Assembly (NCBI GenBank): GCA_016783065.1
Contig: JADHXI010000007.1
Location: 1 to 43,348, forward strand
DNA from: Desulfobacteraceae bacterium
GTDB lineage: Bacteria > Desulfobacterota > DSM-4660 > Desulfatiglandales > Desulfatiglandaceae
Length of the DNA stretch: 43,348 nt
Direction: 5' to 3'
In this document: in pieces, positions 1 to 9,051 of the stretch
How the letters are laid out: each line of letters starts with the position of its first letter
Numbering within the stretch: position 1 is the stretch's first letter
Translations under genes and position numbers: made by a program
The notes under the pieces: model-generated
Seen by the model: only the letters and a program-made list of their open reading frames with translations
Told to the model about the DNA's origin: nothing
Database searches by the model: none

Positions 1-704
1 TCTTGTTTTTGTGTGGGACTCTGCGAATATACATGACAGGAGATTAACAAAGCGATTGTCCCCTGTCAAGCACATTTTTAACTTTTTGACACTACAAACA
101 CCGTACGACAACCTAAGTAACTGATATCATTATATGCCGCATCTCAAATTATAGGAATTTAACACCTAGAATCAAAAATATCCACGAACTTGGGTTAACA
201 AAATAGACCGACAAACAGAATTACGAATGCATAAATTACCCGGCATGAACAGAATTTCCATCACTTACGTACAACCCATTTGTATGATTCTAATAGATTG
301 TCGGAGTGAAGCGACGATCCCGCTATGCTATGCGGGGTTGCGGCCGCCCTGAAAACTTGACCTAATCCCACCATCGCATAGATTTTGACGAACAAATTAG
401 TTTAGCATTTTTTCTCGGTGAATGCATTAATAAAGTTGGGGACGAGCATAAAGAGGAAGCTGGGTGTTTTTTTTCTGGGATTATCGTCAAATTAAATACG
501 GACTTGATGGACACGGGGCTGATGTCCTTTGAAATGGTAGACCACCACTTTAATGGTATTATAAAGGCTGACTTCTTATCAGAAAACGCGCTATTGCGGA
601 TAAACCGCCATAATTCAGTTGACATTACTGTGGGTTTTTGTTATTCTTCTTTTTGGTTCATGTCGGTGAGAAATCCACTGCTTATGATCCAAGGAGGAGA
701 TCGC
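1..704. other. Non-coding or unassigned left end
   Basis: No intact gene is supported here. The first 300 bases are AT-rich and have no convincing reading frame. A plus-strand frame is open from a stop near 362-364 through 640 and runs into the transposase frame downstream, but it has no ribosome-binding site or good start before 504. Its translation (for example ISLAFFLGECINKVGDEHKE) looks coding-like, but I do not recognise it. It may be the remnant of a gene interrupted by the transposase fragment. A short hairpin (CCCGC/GCGGG) sits near 321-339. Confidence 0.4.
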
Positions 705-1406
705 ATGATCGAGATCGAAGGCGACAAACGTTTTCTCTCTGGCTCCCAAGGGTTCATCCTGTTAAGGGATGATGACGAGATCACTGTTAAGCTGGCAATG
801 TTGTTCGAGGGTGAGTGTGAAGGCATGGGAGCCGCTAAGGCGGCAAAGAAGTTCGGCTATACACGGCAACGTTACCACCAACTCCTTCAACAATTCAAGA
901 GCCAAGGTGCAGAAGCTCTAAAGAGCAAGAAGCGCGGACCAAAAGGCAACTACAGAAGGACGGACGAAGTAATCCGGCAAATCATACGGCATCGGTTTCT
1001 TGATTCAAAGGCTTCTGCAGGAGTTATTGCTCAAAGACTTGTGCAGTGTGGGTATCCGATTGCGATCCGGAGCGTGGAGAGGGTCATCAGTGAATATGGC
1101 CTTCAAAAAAAACTCCACCTTTGCCAGCCAGGGAAAGGGCAAGTAGAGATTGAAGCGCACCGGACAAAAGAAAAGATACGACCGGAGCAGTGTGACCCCC
1201 AAAGTATTTAACGGGGTGTTCGACAGCTTTTGGCGAACAAGATATCCGGCACCGTGGTGGGTCTATGGTTGTTGGTGCCTGAATATCTGAGGCTGGGGGT
1301 TCTGGGATTTATTGGGTCTGTCCGGGTTTATCAAACGCAATTCCCTATAAAAATGGTATGTCACGCATCACAAATTGGCAGTTACCTGAGGAGGGCGTAC
1401 GCCTAA
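705..1406 (+). pseudogene. Transposase N-terminal fragment with in-frame stop
   Basis: The ATG at 705 is preceded by AAGGAGG at 691-697, so it is preferred to the upstream TTG at 504. The product (168 residues to the stop at 1209-1211) has a helix-turn-helix domain (AAKKFGYTRQRYHQLL) and a second HTH-like region (VIAQRLVQCGYPIAIRSVER). It resembles the DNA-binding N-terminus of a DDE transposase. After the TAA at 1209 the same frame stays open to 1404-1406 and still looks coding (VRQLLANKISGTVVGLWLLV). I therefore read it as one gene carrying a nonsense mutation and lacking the catalytic domain. I cannot name the IS family, and no terminal inverted repeats are visible. Confidence 0.55.
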
Positions 1407-1582
1407 AGGTAACACGGATGTATGATCTCAAGCTGGATTTCAGATTCAAGTAATCCCCCCTCCCCCAAAGGGCATCCTAAACGGATAAGAGAAGAGTGAG
1501 AGCCCGGGCATGTGAGGTACTGTAAAATAAACTCTGCCGTTAAAATGTCTGCGTCCGCGTGACCGTCAATGCGCCTCCCACT

Positions 1583-2335
1583 TTATGCTTCACAACCCAT
1601 CTGGAAGTCACAGGCTCTGTAAGACACCTCTTGTCCGGGCTTCATGATCTTCACGCGGATGTGGGGAGCCATTTGCCCGCAAAGATCTCGAAAGGTTTCT
1701 CCTTCCTCCTGGCCGGCCGGAAAATGAATGGGAATCGCCATCTGCACCCCCAGCCACTGTGCGGCAAGCACCGCCTCAGAGGGAGACAATTCGGTGAAAA
1801 AACCTGGAAATCCTCCCACAGGGATGAGGCCGATATGAGGCCGGTAGAGTTGACCAAATAGCTGGAGATCGGAAAAAATGGAGGTGTCCCCCACCGCATA
1901 AATGCGGAGATGATCCCGGGTAGTGATCAAAAAACTCATGGCGATGGAGCAAAGATATCCATCCCTGGACCTAAAGAAAGAAAGGTGATCGGCTTTGAGC
2001 GATCGAATCTTCACATCGAGCACATCTACCTCTCCACCCCAGACCAAGAGCTGGCATTTTTCCTCCAGTACTCCCTTCGACACGGCATCGACCCTGACGT
2101 CGGGTCCGCTGATGAGGAGAGCGCCGGTCTTCTTCACCAGTTGGATTGCGTCTCCCATATGGTCGAAAGCGCCGTGGGTGACCAGGACGATATCCGCCCG
2201 GTCCACATCCTTGAGCTTTATCGGACACTCTGGATTGTCTTCAAGAAAGGGATCCAGATAGATCACGGTTCCCGATTCGGTCACAATTTTGAATATGGAA
2301 TGACCCAGATACTGCAATTGCACCTTTTCCATCAT
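1583..2335 (-). CDS. Metallo-beta-lactamase-fold hydrolase, UPF0173-like
   Basis: This 250-residue protein resembles the UPF0173/UlaG-type metal-dependent hydrolase group. It starts YLGHSIFKI, followed by LDPFLEDNP, the metal motif region VTHGAFDHMGD near residue 55, AVGDTSIFSD near 148 and a C-terminal IPIHF. The usual H-x-H-x-D-H metal motif here reads H-G-A-F-D-H, so the second histidine is alanine; metal binding may be altered. The start follows GGAGG seven bases upstream, and the doubled ATG leaves one codon of uncertainty. It is the last gene of a probable operon with the flavoprotein (130-bp gap) and the acyl-CoA ligase. The substrate is unknown. Confidence 0.75.
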   Translation of the reverse strand: MMEKVQLQYLGHSIFKIVTESGTVIYLDPFLEDNPECPIKLKDVDRADIVLVTHGAFDHMGDAIQLVKKTGALLISGPDVRVDAVSKGVLEEKCQLLVWGGEVDVLDVKIRSLKADHLSFFRSRDGYLCSIAMSFLITTRDHLRIYAVGDTSIFSDLQLFGQLYRPHIGLIPVGGFPGFFTELSPSEAVLAAQWLGVQMAIPIHFPAGQEEGETFRDLCGQMAPHIRVKIMKPGQEVSYRACDFQMGCEA

Positions 2336-2465
2336 AACCTCCGGATTTGGAACGGATTACGGGGCTAACCAGGGAATGAGGGCTTTTCTCATATGACTGT
2401 TGGCCCTGGCGAGCTCCGCCGGGAGCCTCTGCATTGAAGAAGAAGTGGCAGTAGCCTGTCGAAGC

Positions 2466-3809
2466 TCACCTTTGATCCGCTTCAATGGCGTCTGCGCACG
2501 AAAAGGCGCTCTTCACGGCGCTCCCGATTCCGGAACCCGTAAGATAGGTCGCGTCCCCTGCCAGATACAGTCCGGTCGCACCCGGTACCCGGAACCCTGG
2601 ACGGAAGGGTCCGGTGAGGGAGGTCTGTGCCAGTGGAAGAATGGTGGGGTAAATCACTGGATGCAGCCAATCCGTCTTTTGATCGAAGTCGGGCCAGATT
2701 TCCCTTAGAATTGAAAGCAATTCCTTCTGGCGGCGTCCAGCAAGCGCCTGGTCTCCGTAAGGCATAGGACCATGAGAATCGATGAACGCCAGGTGGCACC
2801 CCTCCGGTGCAAGCTCCCGGTCTACAAAAGAAGGGACTGTGATCAAGCCATGCCAATCCATTCCGGCCCGATCAACGGTCCACTGAAAGAACCGGCTCGA
2901 AAATCCCTCAAAAAGGGATGCTTCCACCCCCGCCACGAGACCAACGTAATAGTAATTTTCAGCTGTGATGCGGGAAACCTTGTCGAGCAGTTCGTCCCCG
3001 ATCATCTCAGAGGGCACGAACCTCGGCAACAGCGTCAGAGGAACGGTGAGCACGGCTAAAGGGGCCTGTATTTCCACTTCAGAGATAAAGGACGGCCGGA
3101 CGATTTTGCCCTGGACGCCTTGCACGCGATCTCCCTGAAAAAGGATCCCTTGAACAGCGACTTCAGTGATAATTTCTCCCCCGTGCGCCCTTATAGCGCC
3201 TTCCAGTACATCCGGCAACGCCTTGATGCCATGGCGGGCAGGATAGGTAATAGTGGCTTCCGAGGTGAATGCATCATGAAGGGTTTCCAGGAAAGCCCCT
3301 GCGGATACCTTGTCCATCGGCTGTCCCGAAAACCCCGTAATCTTGTCAAAAAAAGCAACTAGCTCGCTGCTGTCGAAATGATCCAAAATCCACCGTTCTG
3401 CAGATTGGCCGTGCACCGTCTCAATTTCCTCTTTGTCCAGTTCCGCCACCATTGCGACCAATCGTTTAAAGTCATTGTACAACGCGTCCCCGAACCGTTC
3501 ACGAGATGCAGCCCGCGTGTATGCACGCGTATCCAAGTCTAAGTGCATCAGTGAGGGCTTGATGGGGATGAGTTCCAAGGTTGCTTCCACTTCCTTGACG
3601 AGTCTTTCGATCCCACTCGATGTGTAACTGGCAATGGCATGGACACCGATATCCACAGTGTAGCCCCGGTAGGGGAAAGATGTGGACCTCCCGCCGAGGA
3701 TCGATTCTTTTTCCAGCAGGACAACCCTGTATCCTTTCTTTGAAAGCAAGGCCGCTACTCCCAGCCCGCTGATCCCGCCGCCGATGACAATTGCGTCGTA
3801 CCTCTGCAT
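2466..3809 (-). CDS. FAD-dependent oxidoreductase, phytoene desaturase-like
   Basis: This 447-residue flavoprotein belongs to the amine oxidase/phytoene desaturase (CrtI) superfamily. The N-terminus has the Rossmann FAD motif (VIGGGISGLGVAALLSKKG), an acidic ribose-binding residue in LLEKE and the GGRS motif. The C-terminus has the second FAD contact region (GLYLAGDATYLTGSGIGSAV). No membrane segment is evident. A GGAGG site lies upstream of the ATG. It starts 18 bp after the acyl-CoA ligase ends, so the two are almost certainly cotranscribed. This suggests a redox step on an activated or lipid-like acid. Family members include carotenoid desaturases and retinol saturases, so the exact substrate cannot be read from the sequence. 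Confidence 0.8.
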   Translation of the reverse strand: MQRYDAIVIGGGISGLGVAALLSKKGYRVVLLEKESILGGRSTSFPYRGYTVDIGVHAIASYTSSGIERLVKEVEATLELIPIKPSLMHLDLDTRAYTRAASRERFGDALYNDFKRLVAMVAELDKEEIETVHGQSAERWILDHFDSSELVAFFDKITGFSGQPMDKVSAGAFLETLHDAFTSEATITYPARHGIKALPDVLEGAIRAHGGEIITEVAVQGILFQGDRVQGVQGKIVRPSFISEVEIQAPLAVLTVPLTLLPRFVPSEMIGDELLDKVSRITAENYYYVGLVAGVEASLFEGFSSRFFQWTVDRAGMDWHGLITVPSFVDRELAPEGCHLAFIDSHGPMPYGDQALAGRRQKELLSILREIWPDFDQKTDWLHPVIYPTILPLAQTSLTGPFRPGFRVPGATGLYLAGDATYLTGSGIGSAVKSAFSCADAIEADQR

Positions 3810-3827
3810 ATGATACCTCCATTTCTT

Positions 3828-5387
3828 TTAGTCTCTCCGATCCCAGGCGTTTCCGATTCCCCTCTCCTTCAGCTTCACCTTCTGAATTTTCATGGCGCTG
3901 CTGGCCATGGGAAAGCCATCAACAAACTCGATGTACCGTGGAACCATGAACTTTGGCAGGTTCTCCTCGCAATAACGGATCAGGCCTTCCGGCGGAAGGG
4001 ACGGCCCTTGATGGAGCTGAATGTAAAGCTTGACGTCCTCTTCACCGATATCCGAAGGGACCCCCACGGCAGCGCATTCAAACACCTGTGGGTGGGCACG
4101 AATACACCCTTCCAGTCTATCTACCGGAATAAATTCCCCTTTCACGCGGATGCTCTCTTCCATACGCCCAACAAAATAGAGGGAACCGTTTTCGTCCATA
4201 TACCCTGTGTCACCGGAATGGAACCAGAAATTGCGGCACGCCGTTGCCGTCTTTTCTGCCATGTTATAATAGCCGCTGAATAGGGTGTGCGGAGTTTTGT
4301 CTCTGATCACAATCTCTCCCGGAGCGCCTGTGGGCACTGGATCATCATTTTCATCCAGGATGGCCATTTCCACATCGTCCCGGGGCTTTCCTGCCCATCG
4401 AGGGTCGTGCCGGGAATCGGGACCGAATGCACTCATGGTGCAGAAACCTCCTGCCTCCGTTGACCCGTACATGGCAAGACCCCGCTTCAATCCGAATCGT
4501 TTCACGAAAGGCAGGGCTCCTTCCCCCACCAGAAAAATGCCTGCCTTTGCCGGATGATCTCCATCGCCGGGGTGCGGTTTCTGCTTGAGAAGCATGTTCA
4601 TGGGCGTGATGTGGAGCATCAGGATGGTGGCGCCATATTCGCGCACCCATTGCCAGTACCGAGAAACACTGAACCTCCTTTCGACCACCGCCGCCGAATC
4701 ACCCATGAGGGCCGTAAAGATACCGATATAGACATTGCCATGATAGTTCGGCAGGCATGCCAGGACCCTGTCTTCGCGCGTGGCTTCCACGAGCCGGGAA
4801 ATCCGCTCGGTTATGGAAAGGAGGTAGCGATGACTGGTGATGCAGGGCTTGGGCAACCCGGTGGTCCCTGATGTGAAAACAAACTGCAAGGGAGTCCTTC
4901 CCGGTAGTCCGGAATCCGCCGGGGAATCCGAACCGTTTGACAAGAGCTCTTCATAGGGGATTACGCCCGAGGCGTCCGTTATAGGTACTCCCTCGCCGTC
5001 ATCGACGAGGACCTCTAGGATGTCCACATGGAGTTTTTCCCGGATTTTTTTGTAGGTCGGCCAGAGACTGGATCCGACGAGCACGGCCTTTACCTCGGAA
5101 ATGCTGAGGGCATGTTGGAGCAGCTCCGCGTCGTACTGGGTGTTCACGAAAACGTTTACCGCCCCCAGCTTGGCGTTGGCAAAGTAGAGTAGCAGCCACT
5201 CGAAACAGTTGGGCATGAATCCTCCCACCCGGTCTTCCTTCCCGATGCCAAGACGGACAAGACCTTGCGCCACCTGATTGACTAGAGCATCGAATTCGCC
5301 ATAGGTAAAGGGTTTTCCCTGGAACACGAGGAAAAGATCACGCTCTCTCTGCCTTGCCTTCTCTTCCAATAGCGATCGGACGTTCAT
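3828..5387 (-). CDS. AMP-dependent acyl-CoA ligase (CaiC-like)
   Basis: This 519-residue member of the ANL adenylating-enzyme superfamily would make an acyl-CoA from a carboxylate, ATP and CoA. Motifs in order are the P-loop FTSGTTGLPKP near residue 180, the A5 motif MYGSTEAGG near 320, the A7 motif HSGDTGYMDENGSLYFVGR near 410 with the ATP-ribose aspartate, the hinge region SIRVKGEFIPVDRLE, and a C-terminal lysine-containing end (SSAMKIQKVKL). The P-loop reads PKPC where PKG/PKA is usual. The start has GAGGAG upstream. Length fits crotonobetaine/carnitine-CoA ligase relatives. It is the first gene of the operon running down to 1583. The acid substrate is unknown. Confidence 0.85.
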   Translation of the reverse strand: MNVRSLLEEKARQRERDLFLVFQGKPFTYGEFDALVNQVAQGLVRLGIGKEDRVGGFMPNCFEWLLLYFANAKLGAVNVFVNTQYDAELLQHALSISEVKAVLVGSSLWPTYKKIREKLHVDILEVLVDDGEGVPITDASGVIPYEELLSNGSDSPADSGLPGRTPLQFVFTSGTTGLPKPCITSHRYLLSITERISRLVEATREDRVLACLPNYHGNVYIGIFTALMGDSAAVVERRFSVSRYWQWVREYGATILMLHITPMNMLLKQKPHPGDGDHPAKAGIFLVGEGALPFVKRFGLKRGLAMYGSTEAGGFCTMSAFGPDSRHDPRWAGKPRDDVEMAILDENDDPVPTGAPGEIVIRDKTPHTLFSGYYNMAEKTATACRNFWFHSGDTGYMDENGSLYFVGRMEESIRVKGEFIPVDRLEGCIRAHPQVFECAAVGVPSDIGEEDVKLYIQLHQGPSLPPEGLIRYCEENLPKFMVPRYIEFVDGFPMASSAMKIQKVKLKERGIGNAWDRRD

Positions 5388-6050
5388 TGATCTTTCTCCT
5401 CTAAGTGCTCGAAAAATTCATGTTCTCTCCTCAAATGAACCTCATCGGCCATGTGCTTCCCACAAGAGAGTGTGATAGCTTATGTTACCCGGGGCCAACG
5501 GCTCCGTCCCTTGTGTCCTCTGTGACACGGCGTGCTACCTTTAGAACTTACCAGCATGGAGGGGGGAAGCATTTTCCCAAATCCCGGCATAAGCCATTTC
5601 CCGTCCATTCCCAGCGATCATTTTCTAACTCTTTTAACCAAGAGCCTCTCTTACCCGAATCCTATGCTGAGAAAACAATACTTTCTCGCTGACCACTCTT
5701 TAGTTCACAACGCCCTTAAACCGCTTCTTATTTATCAAGATCTCTTCATCGACTCACCTGACTAAGTCGGACTTGAGAATATTCTTAGCCGATTCTGCCC
5801 TTAGACTTATTTTGGTTACATTACTTTTCAAGATCGACGCTGAAACCCTCTGCTGGTATTCCCGGGTCACGTATTTCCTTGAAACAAACTACTCTATCAA
5901 AAGTAAGCAGCGTCCCGCATAAGTTTATTTACATTCTCTTTTTCTGAAACTCAATCTCCAGATGCCTCGACCTTGCACCGCAGATAGTTTTTGTATTATG
6001 GCACCCCGCCCAACCCTCAAATATGGCAAACAGTAACCAAGAAAAGCATA
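5388..6050. other. Intergenic region, no gene seen
   Basis: These 663 bp separate two minus-strand units: the start of the acyl-CoA ligase gene on the left and the end of the YcaO gene on the right. The small plus-strand frames at 5405-5765 have no ribosome-binding site and no recognisable domain. I see no tRNA, no clear terminator and no long inverted repeat. The promoter for the ligase operon should lie in its left part. Confidence 0.5.
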
Positions 6051-7349
6051 TTATCTGACATTGCTCCCAAAAGCTTTCATCGTTTCCAGAAAAATAGACT
6101 CCCTGATGGGACTACCTGAATATGAAATCAACTTCGGTATGACGACACGAGTAACCGGTATACCGATCTCCGGGTGAGTTAAGTCACTTACGATCATGTC
6201 GAGACCATTTCTCGACAACTTGGCAGAACATAGTTCTATGTCACTACTCACGTCCCCTGTTGATTGATTAGGAATATCCTCCAAACAAATTATATTCTCC
6301 TGCTTCCAACCTTCATGCACTATTAGCTTACCTCGGTCAAACTGCACATACGCCTTCTGTCTGGCCTTTTGCTGTTCCAGCTCTGTCAGTGCCCTGAGTA
6401 GTGCAACCTCTGGGTTGAGACTAGCTCCTGACCCGCCAAAATAACGCCGCTCGCCCCCTACTACATAGCATACAAATGCGCTAAATGCAGGAATGTCTAG
6501 GGTAAATTTTTTGTTTTCCACTTGAAAAGCAAATACGCTTTCCGCCGGCAGCACCTCACCAAGGAATTGTTGAATGTATACATTCTGGGTATTCGAGAAG
6601 TCGACCATTCGCATACTACCAAGATTGCCGAGATTAAATGAATAGTACTGTGCATCGCGCTCGACAACTTCCGCAGTACCCTGTAACACAGCCTCCTCTA
6701 ATGAATTACCAGCGGCAAGGCCACCTGTATCGTTGAATGTGAAGGAAGATCGATGCTTTGATATGTACGGGTAATAAACCAATGCTGAGGGAAGCAAAGC
6801 CGCCGATTTGCTTACCAATGAATAACCCCAACTCCATTCATCACTTACCTCCTCAAGCCGGGGGAAACACCATTTGTTACTTTCCGCACAGCCAAAACAC
6901 TTCAACGGTAAAGTGGGAAAGTTGAACTGAGATGGAACTACAGCTAAAGCGCCCACTTTGTCGTACGTTGCCTCAACAATATTGCTGTGCGAAAACCTTT
7001 GCCCAGAATATCTTTCTACTGCTTCCATCAGCGCGCTTGCTTGTGATTGTTCCAGGGTCATTCCTTTGCCAAAACACTCTTGAGGAGGGTTATCTAGAGA
7101 CGTCGGCTGGGGAGCCCCATACCAAGCATGCCTGTGACATTTTGTTTTGACGGATGCCTCATTTACTCTGAAAATAGGCACACCGTCTGTAAACTCTGGG
7201 GGAATCTGCTCAAGCTTGGCGACGCCCAGTTTGGGAAGTACTTGCTTTACCCTCTCAATAGTCTCGCATGGAAAAGCGATGTGACTGCCTGTCTCCTTGT
7301 GAACTATTTTTCCGCTTGTCAATTCGAACTCTTTGCCGTTGGGTAACAT
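6051..7349 (-). CDS. YcaO-domain protein (ATP-dependent cyclodehydratase/thioamidation type)
   Basis: This 432-residue protein carries the YcaO ATP-binding signatures. SALMEAVERYSG lies near residue 105 (S-x-x-E-A-x-E-R), GNSLEEAVLQGTAEVVERDA near 215 (E-x-x-x-E-R-D) and ALTELEQQKA near 320. YcaO enzymes activate peptide backbone amides with ATP to make azolines, thioamides or amidines, and some act on other substrates. No TfuA, E1-like partner, dehydrogenase or short Cys/Ser/Thr-rich precursor peptide is visible next to it. The ATG at 7349 has only a weak ribosome-binding site, and the gene starts 18 bp after the stop of the broken reductive-dehalogenase-like gene on the same strand. It was therefore probably once translated as part of that operon. 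The target is unknown. Confidence 0.8.
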   Translation of the reverse strand: MLPNGKEFELTSGKIVHKETGSHIAFPCETIERVKQVLPKLGVAKLEQIPPEFTDGVPIFRVNEASVKTKCHRHAWYGAPQPTSLDNPPQECFGKGMTLEQSQASALMEAVERYSGQRFSHSNIVEATYDKVGALAVVPSQFNFPTLPLKCFGCAESNKWCFPRLEEVSDEWSWGYSLVSKSAALLPSALVYYPYISKHRSSFTFNDTGGLAAGNSLEEAVLQGTAEVVERDAQYYSFNLGNLGSMRMVDFSNTQNVYIQQFLGEVLPAESVFAFQVENKKFTLDIPAFSAFVCYVVGGERRYFGGSGASLNPEVALLRALTELEQQKARQKAYVQFDRGKLIVHEGWKQENIICLEDIPNQSTGDVSSDIELCSAKLSRNGLDMIVSDLTHPEIGIPVTRVVIPKLISYSGSPIRESIFLETMKAFGSNVR

Positions 7350-7367
7350 AACTTTATTTGTCTCATT

Positions 7368-7740
7368 TTAAGCTTCTAACCCTGCGTCACATTCATAGCG
7401 GAAATTCCATTTTTTATTCCCAGGGTTTTTGCTTTCAGTTGGTCCCCTCATTGTCCTCTCGCCGAAATCTATGGCATAAGCAGGACACGCCTTGGCACAA
7501 AGGAAGCACTGCTCGCAAGACTCGGTTAGTCCGAAATCTATCAGTTTGTCAGCAATCAATGGCATATCTGTCAGAGCCTTGGCAGATGCGAATGCATGGC
7601 CCATATTCAGAGTCTATTAGCAAACTGTTTCTGCCGATCTGACCAAATCCAGCTCTTACCGCTAATGGTATGCTCCGTGCAGTATGAAATGCTATAGTCA
7701 TTGCCGGCACCCCAAAGAGCATTTTATAAGAAACAGCTTT
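7368..7740 (-). pseudogene. Reductive dehalogenase-like protein, C-terminal fragment
   Basis: This is the C-terminal part of an RdhA/QueG-type corrinoid iron-sulfur protein. From 7740 one frame reads MTIAFHTARSIPLAVRAG, GFGQIGRNSLLIDSEYGPCI and RIC. A frameshift near 7580-7590 then leads to KALTDMPLIADKLIDFG and a 4Fe-4S motif CEQCFLCAKACP (C-x2-C-x2-C-x3-C), followed by NPGNKKW. These blocks match the order in RdhA proteins. The second ferredoxin cluster motif is missing because the frame ends at 7368. At 7740 the coding similarity stops where the IS3-family remnant begins. The protein cannot be made intact. The intact 78-residue frame at 7368-7604 is only part of it. Confidence 0.65.
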
Positions 7741-8540
7741 AAGGTGGTATCCAATGACCTAGAAACGAAAACACTATTCAAAGCAATTCAAGATTGACCC
7801 AGTTAAATTGGTTACCGAACAAGCCTATAAAGTATCAGAGGAAGCATGTAACCTCGGGTTCAACCACAGGTTTCTTAGGCGATGGAAAAGCCAGTTTGAA
7901 GACGATAGTACCTCGGCTTTTCCAAGCAAAGGCCTATGAACCCTAAGAAGAGCCACTGATAGTAATCACAAACTGCCGGTCGCTGCAAATCTTTTGAATC
8001 GTCAATTTGAATTTCAAGCGGCCCGATACTGTGGATACCGATATACCTATGTTATGGACTCTTCAGGACTGGTTATATCTGGCTGTTGTCCTAGAGTTGT
8101 GCTTACATAAAATAGTTGGCTGGGCTATGAGCGATCGGTTGAAAACCCCTGTAGACGAAGAACCCGCATCGATGGTTTACTGGCACCGAGAGCCCGAGAA
8201 GGGTATAATCCATCACTCCGATCGTGGAACTCAATATACCGGCAACAAATACCAAGGATTGTAAGAGCAATACGGTATGATTTGCAGCATGATCCGAAAG
8301 GACGACTGCTGGGACAATATCGTCGTGGAAGGTCCTTTTGACTCCCTTAAAACCAAATGGATCGCTGATATCATTTATAGAACAAGGGACGAAGCCAGAA
8401 CTGATGAGATCAACTATATCGAAATGTTTTATAACAGTGACCGACTCCATTCGTTTTGGGGATACAAAAACCCAAATGCTTCTGAAAACAACTTTACTTT
8501 GGGAAAAGTTGCTTAACTGGGTGTCCGTTTTTACCTGACC
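7741..8540 (+). mobile_element. Decayed IS3-family element inside the rdhA-like gene
   Basis: OrfA starts at 7754 with an in-frame TAG as the third codon, then reads KHYSKQFKIDPVKLVTEQ and FLRRWKSQFEDDSTSAFP, typical of the IS3 HTH protein. OrfB is spread over several frames. NHKLPVAANLLNRQF is followed by a frameshift to DTDIPMLWTLQDWLYLAVVL, then IIHHSDRGTQY (second D of DDE), an internal stop at 8262-8264, WDNIVVEGPFDSLK (catalytic E) and FYNSDRLHSFWGYKNP, ending at 8516. The middle of the element is deleted. Probable right-end sequence (GTGTCCGTTTTTACCTGACC) follows OrfB. I could not find a matching left terminal repeat, so the boundaries are approximate. Confidence 0.75.
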
Positions 8541-9051
8541 AAATCAAGGAGCCTATTTTAGGAATTGCTTATATTAGCCTTCTGGCCACCATACATACCT
8601 ATGATGGAACTTACAGCTTCTGCACCGATCATGAGAGCGTATCCTGAGTGCGATGCACCCTTAAAACATCATTTTCTTATGTTCTAAAGCATCCTGTTCG
8701 TCATTTTGCCCAGCCAATTCCGAGACCCCATTTCGCCTGAATCTCTCTCCCTGACGATTAAAACGCTGTTTTACTAGCCTCAAATCTTCTGCACAGAGTA
8801 TCATCAATTTCATACATATCAGTGACAGAACCAGACATGTGAAAAGCCGTCCGTGGGATCATGGACCTTACCTTCCTTACTACTCGTTTACTGACTTTGA
8901 CATTACTCGGTGCATATGCGGTACCATCCCGACTCACAGGTTTGGCGCCACCCTTCGTGATTGGTTCGTGTATGTGATAAAGGGTAGCACCAAACTTGCC
9001 ATTTAAGCTTAAATTAACCTCTGCCCCACACAAGATCAATGAACTCGTCAA
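8541..9051 (-). pseudogene. Reductive dehalogenase-like protein, N-terminal fragment
   Basis: This is the probable 5' part of the gene whose 3' part lies at 7368-7740. A frame overlapping the AOR1 stop codon runs to 8758 and ends MYEIDDTLCRRFEASKTAF, which resembles the RdhA segment with RF-D-x-K-x-x-x-F. After a stop and frame change the sequence continues NWLGKMTNRML, then, after more stops, FKGASHSGYALMIGAEAVSS, again in the order expected for RdhA. The frame stops at about 8546, just before the IS3 remnant. The start codon is unclear: the ATG at 9051 overlaps AOR1 by 38 bp. No twin-arginine signal is visible. The assignment rests on motif order, not on an alignment. Confidence 0.45.

Noticed and set aside
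5405-5765. Overlapping plus-strand ORFs in the gap upstream of the acyl-CoA ligase
   Set aside because: No ribosome-binding site, no domain and unusual composition. Considered non-coding.
7637-8546. CTGACCAAATC occurs near both sides of the IS3 remnant, possible target duplication
   Set aside because: The left copy lies within the rdhA-like coding sequence about 100 bp from the apparent element edge and is too long for an IS3 target duplication. Probably chance or an alternative end, so not annotated.
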